A stretch of DNA of 64,000 nucleotides, from assembly GCA_017439305.1 (NCBI GenBank), contig JAFSJK010000006.1, positions 1-64,000 of the forward strand, written 5' to 3'. The position numbers and the translations under genes were made by a program. Positions 48,567-57,262 of this stretch are shown piece by piece. Origin of the DNA: Bacteroidales bacterium (GTDB taxonomy: Bacteria > Bacteroidota > Bacteroidia > Bacteroidales > UBA932). The notes under the pieces are model-generated. The model was not told the origin of the DNA. It saw only the letters and a program-made list of their open reading frames with translations, and ran no database searches. Positions within the stretch are counted from its first letter, which is position 1. Every line of letters begins with the position of its first letter.

Positions 48567-48589
48567 CTTTGGATATATGTACGCTTGAG

Positions 48590-50002
48590 ATGAGCAAGAA
48601 AAAAGTCGACCTGCTTCTGGAGAATATCACCATCGAATCCGTAGCTGCTGAAGGTAAAGCCCTGACGCACGTGGACGGTATGGTGGTCTTCGTCGATTTC
48701 GCCGTTCCGGGAGACCTTGTCGACATCAGGGTTTATAAGAAAAAGAAGAATTATATGGAAGGGTTCATCGCCCGGATGGTGCAGCCGTCCCCACAGCGAC
48801 TTGAGCCTTTCTGCGAGCATTTCGGCACTTGCGGCGGCTGCCGCTGGCAGCCGCTTCCTTATCAGATGCAGCTGGACGCCAAGCGCCAGCAGGTCTATGA
48901 CCAACTGGTCCGCATCGGGCATCTGGAAGTGCCGGAAATCAAGCCAACACTCCCCTCTTCCCGGACCCAGTTTTATCGTAACAAGCTGGAATTCAGCGCT
49001 TCCGAGAAACGATGGATTCTTCGAGACGAAGATCCGGAAACCATCCCGGAGAACGACCGGATGGGCCTCGGCTTCCATGTCGGCAAGTTTTTCGACAAGG
49101 TCCTGGATATCAGGAAATGCTGGCTCCAGCCCGAACCGTCCAATTCTATCAGGCTGTTTATCAAGCAGTTCTGTATTGAACACAGGTACGAGTTCTACAA
49201 CATCCGCGAAAACCGGGGCTATTTCCGCAACATGTTCGTCCGGACGACGGAAGCGGGTGCGGTCATGCTCATCGTATGCTTCGCCTATGAAGATGAGGAT
49301 CGACGGATAGCCCTCCTGGACGCCGTATCGGCAGCATTCCCGCAGATTTCCTCCCTCTACTATGTCATCAACGAGAAACTGAACGACTCCATCGGAGACC
49401 AGTCCCCTATCCTGTACAAAGGCGATGACGCCATCTACGAGGAAATGGAGGGCCTGCGGTTCAGGATCGGGCCGAAGTCATTCTATCAGACCAACTCCCA
49501 ACAGGCTTACCGGCTTTATTCCGTCGCCCGTGAATTCGCGGCCCTGAGTGGAAACGAAGTGGTTTACGACTTGTATACCGGCACCGGGACCATCGCTCAG
49601 TTTGTCTCCGGAAAAGCATCGAAAGTCATTGGTATTGAATATGTTCCGGAGGCTATAGACGATGCCCGGGCCAATGCGGCCGCCAACGGGATCTCCAACT
49701 GCGAATTCTTCGCCGGTGACATGAAAGATGTCCTGAATGACCAGTTCATCTCCAAGCATGGCCGGCCCGATGTCGTGATCCTGGACCCTCCCCGCGCCGG
49801 CATCCATCCGGATGTGGCGAAGGTAATCCTGAACGCCGCTCCGGACCGGATGGTCTATGTCAGTTGCAATCCTGCTTCGCAGGCCCGCGACCTCGCAATC
49901 CTGTGCCAGGACTACGAGATTACAGCCGTGCAGCCCGTCGATATGTTCCCTCATACGATGCATGTGGAGAACGTGTGTGCACTTAAACGGAAGGTGAAAT
50001 GA
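48590..50002 (+). CDS. rlmD: 23S rRNA (uracil-5-)-methyltransferase RlmD/RumA family
   Basis: 470 residues. TRAM domain (about 5-65), iron-sulfur Cys set in CEHFGTCGGC plus a later Cys in DIRKCW, SAM-binding VVYDLYTGTGTIAQFVSG and the catalytic SCNPASQARDL near residue 425. The GDPPRAGIH-like ILDPPRAGIHPDV motif is intact. It methylates a uridine C5 in 23S rRNA or tRNA; the exact target cannot be fixed. It overlaps the next gene by 4 bases. Confidence 0.93.
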   Translation: MSKKKVDLLLENITIESVAAEGKALTHVDGMVVFVDFAVPGDLVDIRVYKKKKNYMEGFIARMVQPSPQRLEPFCEHFGTCGGCRWQPLPYQMQLDAKRQQVYDQLVRIGHLEVPEIKPTLPSSRTQFYRNKLEFSASEKRWILRDEDPETIPENDRMGLGFHVGKFFDKVLDIRKCWLQPEPSNSIRLFIKQFCIEHRYEFYNIRENRGYFRNMFVRTTEAGAVMLIVCFAYEDEDRRIALLDAVSAAFPQISSLYYVINEKLNDSIGDQSPILYKGDDAIYEEMEGLRFRIGPKSFYQTNSQQAYRLYSVAREFAALSGNEVVYDLYTGTGTIAQFVSGKASKVIGIEYVPEAIDDARANAAANGISNCEFFAGDMKDVLNDQFISKHGRPDVVILDPPRAGIHPDVAKVILNAAPDRMVYVSCNPASQARDLAILCQDYEITAVQPVDMFPHTMHVENVCALKRKVK

Positions 50003-50958
50003 ACATTTGGATACAAGTACTTCTCCTGCTGGTCGGACTGTTCCTCATCGTCAAAGGGGCTGACTGGCTCGTCGACGGAGCTTCCGGCGTAGCCCGCCGG
50101 TTCGGCCTGAGCGAGTTCGTCATCGGCCTGACCATCGTCGGGATGGGCACATCCGCCCCGGAAATGGTCGTCAGTTTCATCGGTGCCTTCCACGGAAACG
50201 CCGATATCGCCATCGGCAATGTCGTGGGGTCCAACATCATGAACACCCTCCTCATCCTCGGCGTCACGGCGCTGATCCTTCCGATGGCCGTCACTGGTTC
50301 CAACAAGAAGCGCGACATTCCGGTCAACATCTTCATCACGGTCCTGCTTATCGTCCTCGGGCTCGAGCACACCTTTTTCGGAATCGGTACCGATGGTTTG
50401 AACCGCGTTGACGGTGCCATCCTGATTGCCTTCTTCCTGCTTTATATGTGGATGAGTTTCAAGGGAAACAAGGCGGAGGAGGATAACTCCCCAGCCAAGC
50501 AGCGGAATATCTGGCTGTGCCTCCTGATGATCGCTGCCGGCCTCGCCGGGCTCGTATTCGGCGGAAACCTGTTTGTCGACAACGCCACAGAAATCGCCCA
50601 CGCCCTGGGTGTCAGCGACAAGTTCATCGCCATCACCATCCTGGCCGGCGGCACCTCGATGCCGGAACTGGCCACCTGCGTCGTCGCCGCCGCCAAGAAG
50701 AAGGGCCAGCTGGCCCTGGGCAACATCATCGGTTCCAATGTATTCAACATCCTCCTGATCCTGGGCGGATCCGCCCTCATCACTCCCCTGTCTTTCGCCG
50801 GGATGAATTATGTGGACCTGGGTGTCCTGCTCCTGAGCGCCCTGGTTCTGGCATCAGCGCTGGTGATCGGGAAAAAAGACCAGATCGACCGCCTGGACGG
50901 AGCCTTGTTCGTCACCATCTGGGCCGGCTATATGGCATATTTAATCATCAATCTATAA
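49999..50958 (+). CDS. CaCA-family Na+/Ca2+ antiporter (YrbG-like)
   Basis: 319 residues, about ten membrane helices. The two inverted alpha-repeats are clear: VGMGTSAPEMVVSFIGA with AIGNVVGSNIMN, and LAGGTSMPELATCVVAA with ALGNIIGSNVFN. Both keep the acidic residue in the GTSxPE motif used for cation binding. It exchanges Ca2+ for Na+ or H+ across the inner membrane. It is coupled to rlmD by a 4-base overlap and followed 4 bases later by mscS. Confidence 0.92.
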   Translation: MNIWIQVLLLLVGLFLIVKGADWLVDGASGVARRFGLSEFVIGLTIVGMGTSAPEMVVSFIGAFHGNADIAIGNVVGSNIMNTLLILGVTALILPMAVTGSNKKRDIPVNIFITVLLIVLGLEHTFFGIGTDGLNRVDGAILIAFFLLYMWMSFKGNKAEEDNSPAKQRNIWLCLLMIAAGLAGLVFGGNLFVDNATEIAHALGVSDKFIAITILAGGTSMPELATCVVAAAKKKGQLALGNIIGSNVFNILLILGGSALITPLSFAGMNYVDLGVLLLSALVLASALVIGKKDQIDRLDGALFVTIWAGYMAYLIINL

Positions 50959-50962
50959 CGTT

Positions 50963-51880
50963 ATGCTGCTCCATCTCCTCCAATCCGCTCCCGTGGAGTT
51001 CTCCCCTGACACCCTTGTCGCAAAGGGGTCACAGCTCGTGGAGACCATCCGTACTACGCCGGCGAACGAACTCCTTCAAGGAACCGCTTCCGCCGTTGCC
51101 AAGTTCGGCCTCAAACTGCTTCTCGCGCTTGCCATCTACGTGGTCGGCGCCTGGCTGATCCGGAAAACCAAGAAAATCATTGCGAAGGCATTTGCCAAGA
51201 AACAGTCGGATTCCACCCTGGCCTCTTTCATTCAGAGCATGGTGACCGCCCTGCTGTGGGTTGTGCTCATCCTGGCGATGGTCGGCACCCTGGGCATCAA
51301 CATCACTTCCATCGCCGCGCTGCTGGCTGCCGGCGGCATGGCCGTTGGTATGGCGATGAGCGGTACAGTCCAGAATTTCGCCGGCGGACTGATGCTCCTC
51401 GCTTTCAAACCGTTCAAGGTCGGGGACTATGTGGAGGCCCAAGGCTATTTCGGCTGGATTTCCGAAATCACCATTGTGCATACCAAACTGATTACGACCG
51501 ACAACCGTGAAATCACCATCCCCAACGGAGCTCTTTCCAACGGTAATATCGACAACTACAGTTCCCGGAATCCCCGCCGGATCGACATGAAAATCCACGT
51601 TCAATACGGGACGCCGATCGAAGATGTCCGCGCCGAGCTGCTTCGCATCGCCAGCCAGAACGAGAATATCCTCGATCACAACACCCCCGGAGCATGGGAT
51701 CCCTGGGTGGTCGTCAATTCGCTGGGTGACAGCAGCGTGGAAGTAAAGCTACGCGTCTGGGCGACAGGCGCTGAATTCATGGGCGTCATTTACTGGCTGA
51801 ACGAGACCATCTACACGGAACTGCCGCAACACGGCATTCAGTTCGCCTTCCCGCAGATGGACGTGCATATCAAGAATTAA
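50963..51880 (+). CDS. mscS: MscS-family mechanosensitive channel
   Basis: 305 residues. Three hydrophobic segments in the first 140 residues; the pore helix has AALLAAGGMAVGMAMSGTVQ and NFAGGLMLLAFKPFKVGD. The soluble vestibule shows YFGWISEITIVHT and TTDNREITIPNGALSNGNI. It releases solutes under osmotic downshock. A strong bidirectional terminator follows directly. Confidence 0.93.
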   Translation: MLLHLLQSAPVEFSPDTLVAKGSQLVETIRTTPANELLQGTASAVAKFGLKLLLALAIYVVGAWLIRKTKKIIAKAFAKKQSDSTLASFIQSMVTALLWVVLILAMVGTLGINITSIAALLAAGGMAVGMAMSGTVQNFAGGLMLLAFKPFKVGDYVEAQGYFGWISEITIVHTKLITTDNREITIPNGALSNGNIDNYSSRNPRRIDMKIHVQYGTPIEDVRAELLRIASQNENILDHNTPGAWDPWVVVNSLGDSSVEVKLRVWATGAEFMGVIYWLNETIYTELPQHGIQFAFPQMDVHIKN

Positions 51881-51908
51881 GAAAAGCGGCCTTAAAGCCG
51901 CTTTTCTT
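51879..51908. terminator. bidirectional rho-independent terminator
   Basis: AAGAAAAGCGGC (51879-51890) pairs with GCCGCTTTTCTT (51897-51908) across a 6-base loop. The T-rich 3' arm on each strand makes it work both ways between convergent mscS and the acyltransferase gene. Confidence 0.85.
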
Positions 51909-53061
51909 ATTGTTCCTCTGCAAACTTTTCCTTCATCATCACGGGGTTGCCATAGATGCGGAGGAAGATGTCGCGAAGTTCCGCGCGGTTGAGCGTAGGC
52001 TCCACCTGGTCCAACTGGTGTTCCGTAAACTCCGTGAAGGCTTCGACTTCCTCAGGGGAATACCGGTCGGCATACTTATAGGTATGGTTGGCCAGGTCGT
52101 AGGCGATCAGATTCGTATTCCAGAGCTTGTAGCCGTTGATGACCCGAACGTCCACGGCGTGGCGGATTTTCTGATAGCGGTCGTTCTTGTCACAGATGGA
52201 GGCCTCGCGGATCTCGTCTTCCGTGAGCGGGTCGCCGAAATTCAGATGGACGTTCCCCTTCCACTGTTTGATGCCCAGCATGATGCTCTGCAGGTCCTCG
52301 TTCTCCGTCTTGACGTATTTCTGCGTACGGGAAATGAGGATCTCGCGGGCCTTCAGGATGTCGCAAGGCTCGTATTCGTAGGAGATCGACAACGGGATGA
52401 TGTTCAGTTCCAGGAAGTTCTGGACGAAGTCCTGGGTTCCGCTCATGTCGAACATCTTCAGGAGGCCCTGCTCGGTGATGTCAATACCGTCCTTCGTCCT
52501 CCCCTGCCGCTGGGCAATCCAGACGGAACTCTTCCCGGTGGTGATGGACTCGCGGATATACTTGGACAGGATCTGGGAAGAAAGATAGAGTTCACGCGCT
52601 GAAATGCCGCGGATGACCTTGATCATGCGGTTGGAACGGATCAGGCGCTCGATCGTCTTGCTCTTGAGCAGGTTGTCACCTACACAGATCTCGGTCAGCG
52701 GCATCTGGTTCCGGTGCAGGATCAGCTGCGTGAAGGCAGGATCCAGGATGATGTCGCGGTGATTGGACATCGCCAGATACTTGCCCTCGATGGCCTGCAG
52801 CTTGTTCAGGCCGTCATAGGAGAAATTACGGACCGATTTCTCAATGACCCATTCCGTAGCCTGGGACATGACGAGCCGCTGGAAATCATCCACGGTGCGG
52901 ATGCTCCGGAGGATGTCGCGGAGGTAGGTTTCGGGCTGGTTGTTGAAGATGTACTTGGAAATCCAAGGCACATTGGGATGTTCGGCCAGTTTGGATAAGG
53001 CGGCGGCCGCTTCTTCGTCGTTATAGGGAGCGATGTCCTCGAAAGGATTCAATTCATCCAT
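51907..53061 (-). CDS. glycerol-phosphate acyltransferase-like (PlsC fold) protein
   Basis: 384 residues from the ATG at 53061. A PlsC-like domain is centred on AMSNHRDIILDPAF (the NHxxxxD motif, about residues 97-110) and WIAQRQGRTKDG (the second motif, with QGRTKDG for EGxRxxx). No membrane helix is evident, unlike typical PlsC. Such soluble acyltransferases are common in Bacteroidota beside lipid or envelope genes. Acceptor unknown. The gene lies 45 bases downstream of queA and is probably part of the same leftward unit. Confidence 0.82.
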   Translation of the reverse strand: MDELNPFEDIAPYNDEEAAAALSKLAEHPNVPWISKYIFNNQPETYLRDILRSIRTVDDFQRLVMSQATEWVIEKSVRNFSYDGLNKLQAIEGKYLAMSNHRDIILDPAFTQLILHRNQMPLTEICVGDNLLKSKTIERLIRSNRMIKVIRGISARELYLSSQILSKYIRESITTGKSSVWIAQRQGRTKDGIDITEQGLLKMFDMSGTQDFVQNFLELNIIPLSISYEYEPCDILKAREILISRTQKYVKTENEDLQSIMLGIKQWKGNVHLNFGDPLTEDEIREASICDKNDRYQKIRHAVDVRVINGYKLWNTNLIAYDLANHTYKYADRYSPEEVEAFTEFTEHQLDQVEPTLNRAELRDIFLRIYGNPVMMKEKFAEEQ

Positions 53062-53106
53062 AGTCGTCGGTTTTTGTACAAGCAAAGGTACTCAATCCGG
53101 CCCAAT

Positions 53107-54309
53107 TTAGCAAGACCGGACCAGCAGGGAACTGTCTCCGTAACTGAGAAACCGGAACCCGTGCGAGAGCGCATAGTCGTAGATGGTCCTCCAATCCCCT
53201 CCCACAAATGCGGATACCAGTAGGATGAGGGTGCTTTCTGGCTGATGGAAATTCGTGACCATCATGTCCACCAGGCGGAAACGGAAGCCGGGAACGATAA
53301 TGATCCGCGTACCCACCTTGAGCTCGGCCAACCCGTTCGACTCCAGATAATGGACGATGGCTTCGAGGGATTCCTTCGTGGAGTACGGATACTCCCGCTC
53401 GTATGGAGCCCACTGCGGAACATCATCCGGACTCCCCTTCTCGATACAGCTTACTCCCACATAATAAAGGGATTCCAGCGTTCGGACAGATGTTGTTCCA
53501 ACAGCAATCAACTTTCTGTCCATCCGACAGATAGCCTTCAATAATTCAAGCGTAACTACAAATGGTTCCCGATGCATGGGATGCTCGGAGACCAAGGAAC
53601 TCTTGACAGGAAGGAACGTACCTGCCCCCACGTGAAGACAGACGGTTTCCGTATCGATTCCCTTGGCCCTGATCCGGTTCAGCACATCCTCCGTGAAATG
53701 GAGACCAGCCGTAGGCGCCGCCACGGAACCGCGGATATGCGCATACAGAGTCTGATATCTTTCAATATCGATTTTCTCCGACTCCCGGTTCAAATAAGGC
53801 GGGATCGGAATCGTACCACATACCTCCAGGACCTTGGAAAACGGAGATCCGTCCTTCCAGGTGAACGCTACGATACCCGTTTGGCCATCCCTGCTCAACA
53901 ACTTGGCTTCCAGTCCCATGTCGGGCGTCTCTTCTGTCTTGAACAATGTCAGGACATCCTCTTTCCATTTCTTTGCATTACCGATGACGCATTTCCAGAC
54001 GCAGCGTTCCGTGGAGGCAAAAGCAGTAGCGTATTCAACAGGCTGGACAGGCTCCAGGCAGAAAATCTCGATATGGGCACCGGTTGCCCGCTGGAAATGC
54101 ATCCGGGCCGGAACGACCTTCGTATCATTGAAAATCATCATTGCACCTTCCGGCAGAAAAGACGGCAGTTCACGGAAAACGTGTTCATCAACCTGTCCTG
54201 ATTCATAGCGGAGCAATTTGGAGGAATCCCGTTCCGGAAGCGGATACTTGGCGATCCGCTCATCCGGCAACGGATAGTTATAATCCTCAATATGGATTTC
54301 AGGTATCAT
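53107..54309 (-). CDS. queA: tRNA preQ1(34) S-adenosylmethionine ribosyltransferase-isomerase
   Basis: The protein has 400 residues. Motifs: IFNDTKVVPARMHFQR, HIRGSVAAPTAGLHFTEDVLN, CLHVGAGTFLPVK, AVGTTSVRTLESL, TNFHQPESTLILLVSAF and YGDSSLL near the end. It transfers the ribosyl group of SAM to preQ1 at the tRNA wobble position, making epoxyqueuosine. It is the queuosine-pathway gene in this window; no other que gene is seen. Confidence 0.96.
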   Translation of the reverse strand: MIPEIHIEDYNYPLPDERIAKYPLPERDSSKLLRYESGQVDEHVFRELPSFLPEGAMMIFNDTKVVPARMHFQRATGAHIEIFCLEPVQPVEYATAFASTERCVWKCVIGNAKKWKEDVLTLFKTEETPDMGLEAKLLSRDGQTGIVAFTWKDGSPFSKVLEVCGTIPIPPYLNRESEKIDIERYQTLYAHIRGSVAAPTAGLHFTEDVLNRIRAKGIDTETVCLHVGAGTFLPVKSSLVSEHPMHREPFVVTLELLKAICRMDRKLIAVGTTSVRTLESLYYVGVSCIEKGSPDDVPQWAPYEREYPYSTKESLEAIVHYLESNGLAELKVGTRIIIVPGFRFRLVDMMVTNFHQPESTLILLVSAFVGGDWRTIYDYALSHGFRFLSYGDSSLLVRSC

Positions 54310-54785
54310 CGTTCAGTTTTCAAATTTCGGCACGAAGTTACACATTTCTCCACGATTATTGAAATCTGGACAAACCGTTTTCCTGAGCTAAACGATTGCC
54401 CTAAATCTGTCAACATTTGTAAACACCTGTACATTACCCGCATTCTTTTTCAACACAAATAACAAAATTTCCCATAAGTATTTTTTATAGACAAATCTTT
54501 GTAGATGTAATATACATATAATCAGCATGTTAGCATAATTTATATAATCGTATGATTTAGCAAAAGAAATAAACATAGCAGGTAATTGGATAATTACCAT
54601 TGAAAAATTGAATGTAACACTATTGTTTTATACTATAAATCAGTTATTTATCAAGCATTATATATAGTGTTAATATAATATATTCCGGCTATATTTCCGC
54701 TCCTTGTATACCACATTTCAGCATGATATAACACTTGTATTTTCACTTTAGATTCGTTACTTTTGTAACATAATCCCTATTCGTG
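54310..54785. other. 476-base AT-rich gap with no gene
   Basis: The stretch between queA and the XRE regulator is strongly AT-rich. Its one open frame (54388-54600, minus) has a composition typical of random AT-rich DNA and no recognisable domain. I find only the promoter/operator candidate at 54735-54769 near the right end. Confidence 0.6.
54735..54769 (+). promoter_or_regulatory. promoter with overlapping palindromic operator for the XRE gene
   Basis: TTG (54735-54737), a 20-base spacer and TACTTTTG (54758-54765) fit the Bacteroidota -33/-7 pattern. The -7 box lies inside the palindrome GTTAC-TTTT-GTAAC (54756-54769), which suggests repression by the XRE protein or another regulator. The ATG is 20 bases after the box. 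Confidence 0.55.
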
Positions 54786-55106
54786 ATGGATAAACGCCTT
54801 CAACAGTTTTTGGACGCTGAAAACATCTCACAGGCACAACTGGCCGAGACGCTCGGCGTAGCACGTGCCGGCATTTCGCATATCCTTTCCGGACGGAACA
54901 AACCCGGCTTCGATTTCCTGGAAGCGATGGCTCTCCATTTCCCGCAGATCAACATGGACTGGCTTCTGACCGGAAAAGGCCGGATGTACAAGGACGCTGC
55001 CGCCTCACCGTCTGAGAATCCCGTTTTTGCGACCCTCCAGCCTCCGCGTCGCGTTTCCAAGATTCTCGTCTTCTACGATGACAATACATTTGAGGAGTTT
55101 CAATAA
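54786..55106 (+). CDS. XRE-family helix-turn-helix regulator
   Basis: 106 residues. HTH_3 domain in the first 60: LQQFLDAENISQAQLAETLG, VARAGISHILSGRNKPGFDF, then MDWLLTGKGRMYK, the usual ending for Bacteroidota XRE proteins. The C-terminal 40 residues (VSKILVFYDDNTFEEF) may be a sensing or dimer segment. The 37-base gap to the PyrD-like gene suggests a shared transcript. Its promoter overlaps a palindrome, consistent with autoregulation. Confidence 0.88.
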   Translation: MDKRLQQFLDAENISQAQLAETLGVARAGISHILSGRNKPGFDFLEAMALHFPQINMDWLLTGKGRMYKDAAASPSENPVFATLQPPRRVSKILVFYDDNTFEEFQ

Positions 55107-55142
55107 GATTGCTATCTTTGTATCTCAATAACAGGCGAATCG

Positions 55143-55949
55143 ATGAGCAATCTGCAACAGCGCGCACGCCGGATGATCTGGAGGCGTCACATTCCGGGCT
55201 TCAAGGCCTGGAACCGCTTGTTTTACAGGCGTGAGCACCCGTCTTTAGGACGGGAAGCCTTTGGAATCCGCTTCCCGCATCCACTGGGTGTAGCCCCCGT
55301 TCTGGAACGCCAGTATGACCTGCTGGACGAGTTGGACAGCATCGGATTCGCCTTTACCGGCATCATTCCCGGCACGACGCCCATTCCGGTCATCGCCGAC
55401 CGGCTGGCATCCCGCAAGTCCGGAATCATTGCCTCTGTCGAACTGAAAGCCGAAGAATCGGATGAAAACCAGGTGCAGGACCACCTTGTCCGTACCTACT
55501 CGCTCCTGTATGACTTCGCCGACTATTTCATCATCGACATCAACCGGCAGAGCGGGCTTTCCTCGCTGGATGACCTTTCGGACTGGACCGAAATCCTGGA
55601 CGAACTCCTCAGCCTGCGTCTCTGCTACGAACGCTACAAACCCATCCTCCTGCGGCTTTCTCCATCCCATTCCGACGAGCAAATGGGCAGAATCCTGGAT
55701 TTCAGTCTCCTTTCAGGCATCGACGGACTCGTTGCGCCCGGGATTTCTAAAGTCCGACAAGTGGCCGCCTACACCAAAGGAAGGATTCCGGTCATCGGAT
55801 CCGGCGCCATTACGGCCCCTGAAGATGCAATCGCCCTGCTCGACGCGGGTGCGACCCTCATCGAAGTGGCCCAGGGAATCCCTTCCAAGGGATATTCAAC
55901 GTCCAAGCGTATCTTGAAAGCGATTGAAAAATCGAAGCAAAAAGCATGA
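55143..55949 (+). CDS. dihydroorotate-dehydrogenase-like protein lacking catalytic motifs
   Basis: 268 residues. Fold cues for class 2 PyrD are clear: FPHPLGVAPVLERQYDLLDE, FTGIIPGTTPIPVIADRL, then VIGSGAITAPEDAIALLDAG and LIEVAQGIPSKGY near the end. Active PyrD has GLAAGFDK, INRMGFNN and SSPNTPGLR; here the last two are absent and the Lys of FDK is replaced (LERQ). The catalytic Ser and the orotate-binding Asn residues are therefore missing. It may still bind FMN, or have another role. It is overlapped by cinA (4 bases). Confidence 0.8.
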   Translation: MSNLQQRARRMIWRRHIPGFKAWNRLFYRREHPSLGREAFGIRFPHPLGVAPVLERQYDLLDELDSIGFAFTGIIPGTTPIPVIADRLASRKSGIIASVELKAEESDENQVQDHLVRTYSLLYDFADYFIIDINRQSGLSSLDDLSDWTEILDELLSLRLCYERYKPILLRLSPSHSDEQMGRILDFSLLSGIDGLVAPGISKVRQVAAYTKGRIPVIGSGAITAPEDAIALLDAGATLIEVAQGIPSKGYSTSKRILKAIEKSKQKA

Positions 55950-57211
55950 TCCAAGCTTCCATCTGCACGATCGGCGATGAAATCCTCATCGGCCAGATCG
56001 TGGACACCAATTCCTCGCGGATCGCGACGGCCCTGGAAGAAGCCGGCATCCGCGTTACCCGCATGCTTTCCATTGGGGACAGCCGGGACGAGATTCTTGA
56101 CAATCTTCGCAATGAGCTTACACTGAATGATATCGTTATCACCACCGGTGGCCTAGGTCCCACGAAGGATGACATTACGAAGGGGGTTCTGGCCGAGCTG
56201 TCCGGCAGTACGGGGTACGTCGAGCATCAAGGACAGTTGGAGAAAATCCGTGAAATCCTGCACAGCCGGGGCCTGGACATGCTGGAAAGCAACCGTGCCC
56301 AGGCGCTGGTTCCGGAGCGGTGCGATGTGATCGTGAACCGGAAAGGCACAGCCCCGATCATGGTATTCCGTTTCCCTGAAGAATCTTTTGGCGCCACCCT
56401 ATACGCCCTTCCTGGCGTACCATTTGAAGCTGTCGGAGCCATTCCTTCCGTCATGGATGATATCCGGAAGCATTTCCTGACGGAAAACATCCTCCATCGG
56501 AACCTGATGGTGTTCGGAATAGCGGAATCCGCTCTATCTGAATTGATTGCCCCCTGGGAAGACGCCTTGCCGGAAGATATGCACCTCGCCTATCTCCCCA
56601 ATCCCCTTACCGGAATCCGCCTGCGCCTGTCCATCTATGGCGGTTCGGAAGAGGAAGATGCGGCACGGGTTGACAAAGAAGTGGAAAAGCTGAAAAAGAT
56701 CTTGGGAGACAAACTATATTCCGAGGACGACGACACCCTCGAAGCGACGGTTGGAAGACTCCTGAAGACCATGGGAAAGACGCTCAGTGCCGCCGAATCC
56801 TGTACGGGTGGAGAAATCTCCCACCTCATCACTTCTGTCCCCGGTTCTTCGGCTTACTACCTGGGCTCGGTTACCTCCTATGCCATTTCGGTAAAGGAGA
56901 AAGTCCTGGGGGTTCCCTCCGAAACCATCGAAAGTTTCGGCGTCGTCAGTTCGGAAGTAGCTGCCGCCATGGCGGAAGGTGTACGGAGAGTGACCGGCAG
57001 TGACTACGCCGTATCCACGACCGGACTTGCCGGACCGGACGGAGACGAGCGCAATCCCGTGGGTACCGTATGGATTGGAGCGGCGGGTCCCAAGGGTACG
57101 AAAACCGTCAATAAGATCTTCAAAAACGATCGGAAACGCAATATCGAGCGTTTTGCAGCCTCCGCACTCGATTTTTTGCGTCTGATGATTCTTGAAGATT
57201 TAAATAAATGA
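55946..57211 (+). CDS. cinA: CinA-family protein (MoCF domain plus NMN amidohydrolase)
   Basis: 421 residues. N-terminal MoCF_biosynth domain (IGDEILIGQIVDTNSSRIA, TTGGLGPTKDDITKG). C-terminal PncC-like nicotinamide-nucleotide amidase domain with AAESCTGGEISHLITSVPGS, YYLGSVTSYAISVKEKVLGV and GLAGPDGD. Both halves appear intact. Known roles are NMN deamidation for NAD recycling and ADP-ribose pyrophosphatase activity. It is coupled to the PyrD-like gene. Confidence 0.94.
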   Translation: MIQASICTIGDEILIGQIVDTNSSRIATALEEAGIRVTRMLSIGDSRDEILDNLRNELTLNDIVITTGGLGPTKDDITKGVLAELSGSTGYVEHQGQLEKIREILHSRGLDMLESNRAQALVPERCDVIVNRKGTAPIMVFRFPEESFGATLYALPGVPFEAVGAIPSVMDDIRKHFLTENILHRNLMVFGIAESALSELIAPWEDALPEDMHLAYLPNPLTGIRLRLSIYGGSEEEDAARVDKEVEKLKKILGDKLYSEDDDTLEATVGRLLKTMGKTLSAAESCTGGEISHLITSVPGSSAYYLGSVTSYAISVKEKVLGVPSETIESFGVVSSEVAAAMAEGVRRVTGSDYAVSTTGLAGPDGDERNPVGTVWIGAAGPKGTKTVNKIFKNDRKRNIERFAASALDFLRLMILEDLNK

Positions 57212-57221
57212 TAATAAAGAC

Positions 57222-57262
57222 GTAAAACAAATTAGTTAAGACGTATAACTTTTTTGTTTTAC
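57222..57262 (+). terminator. AT-rich hairpin with T-run downstream of cinA
   Basis: GTAAAACAAA (57222-57231) pairs with TTTGTTTTAC (57253-57262), with a T-run (57250-57255) in the 3' arm. It overlaps the C-terminal codons of the convergent dipeptidase gene. Stem is AT-rich, so strength is uncertain. Confidence 0.4.

Noticed and set aside
54388-54600. 70-codon open frame in the AT-rich gap between queA and the XRE gene
   Set aside because: The translation has an AT-driven composition (Ile, Leu, Phe, Tyr, Lys rich), no start context and no domain.
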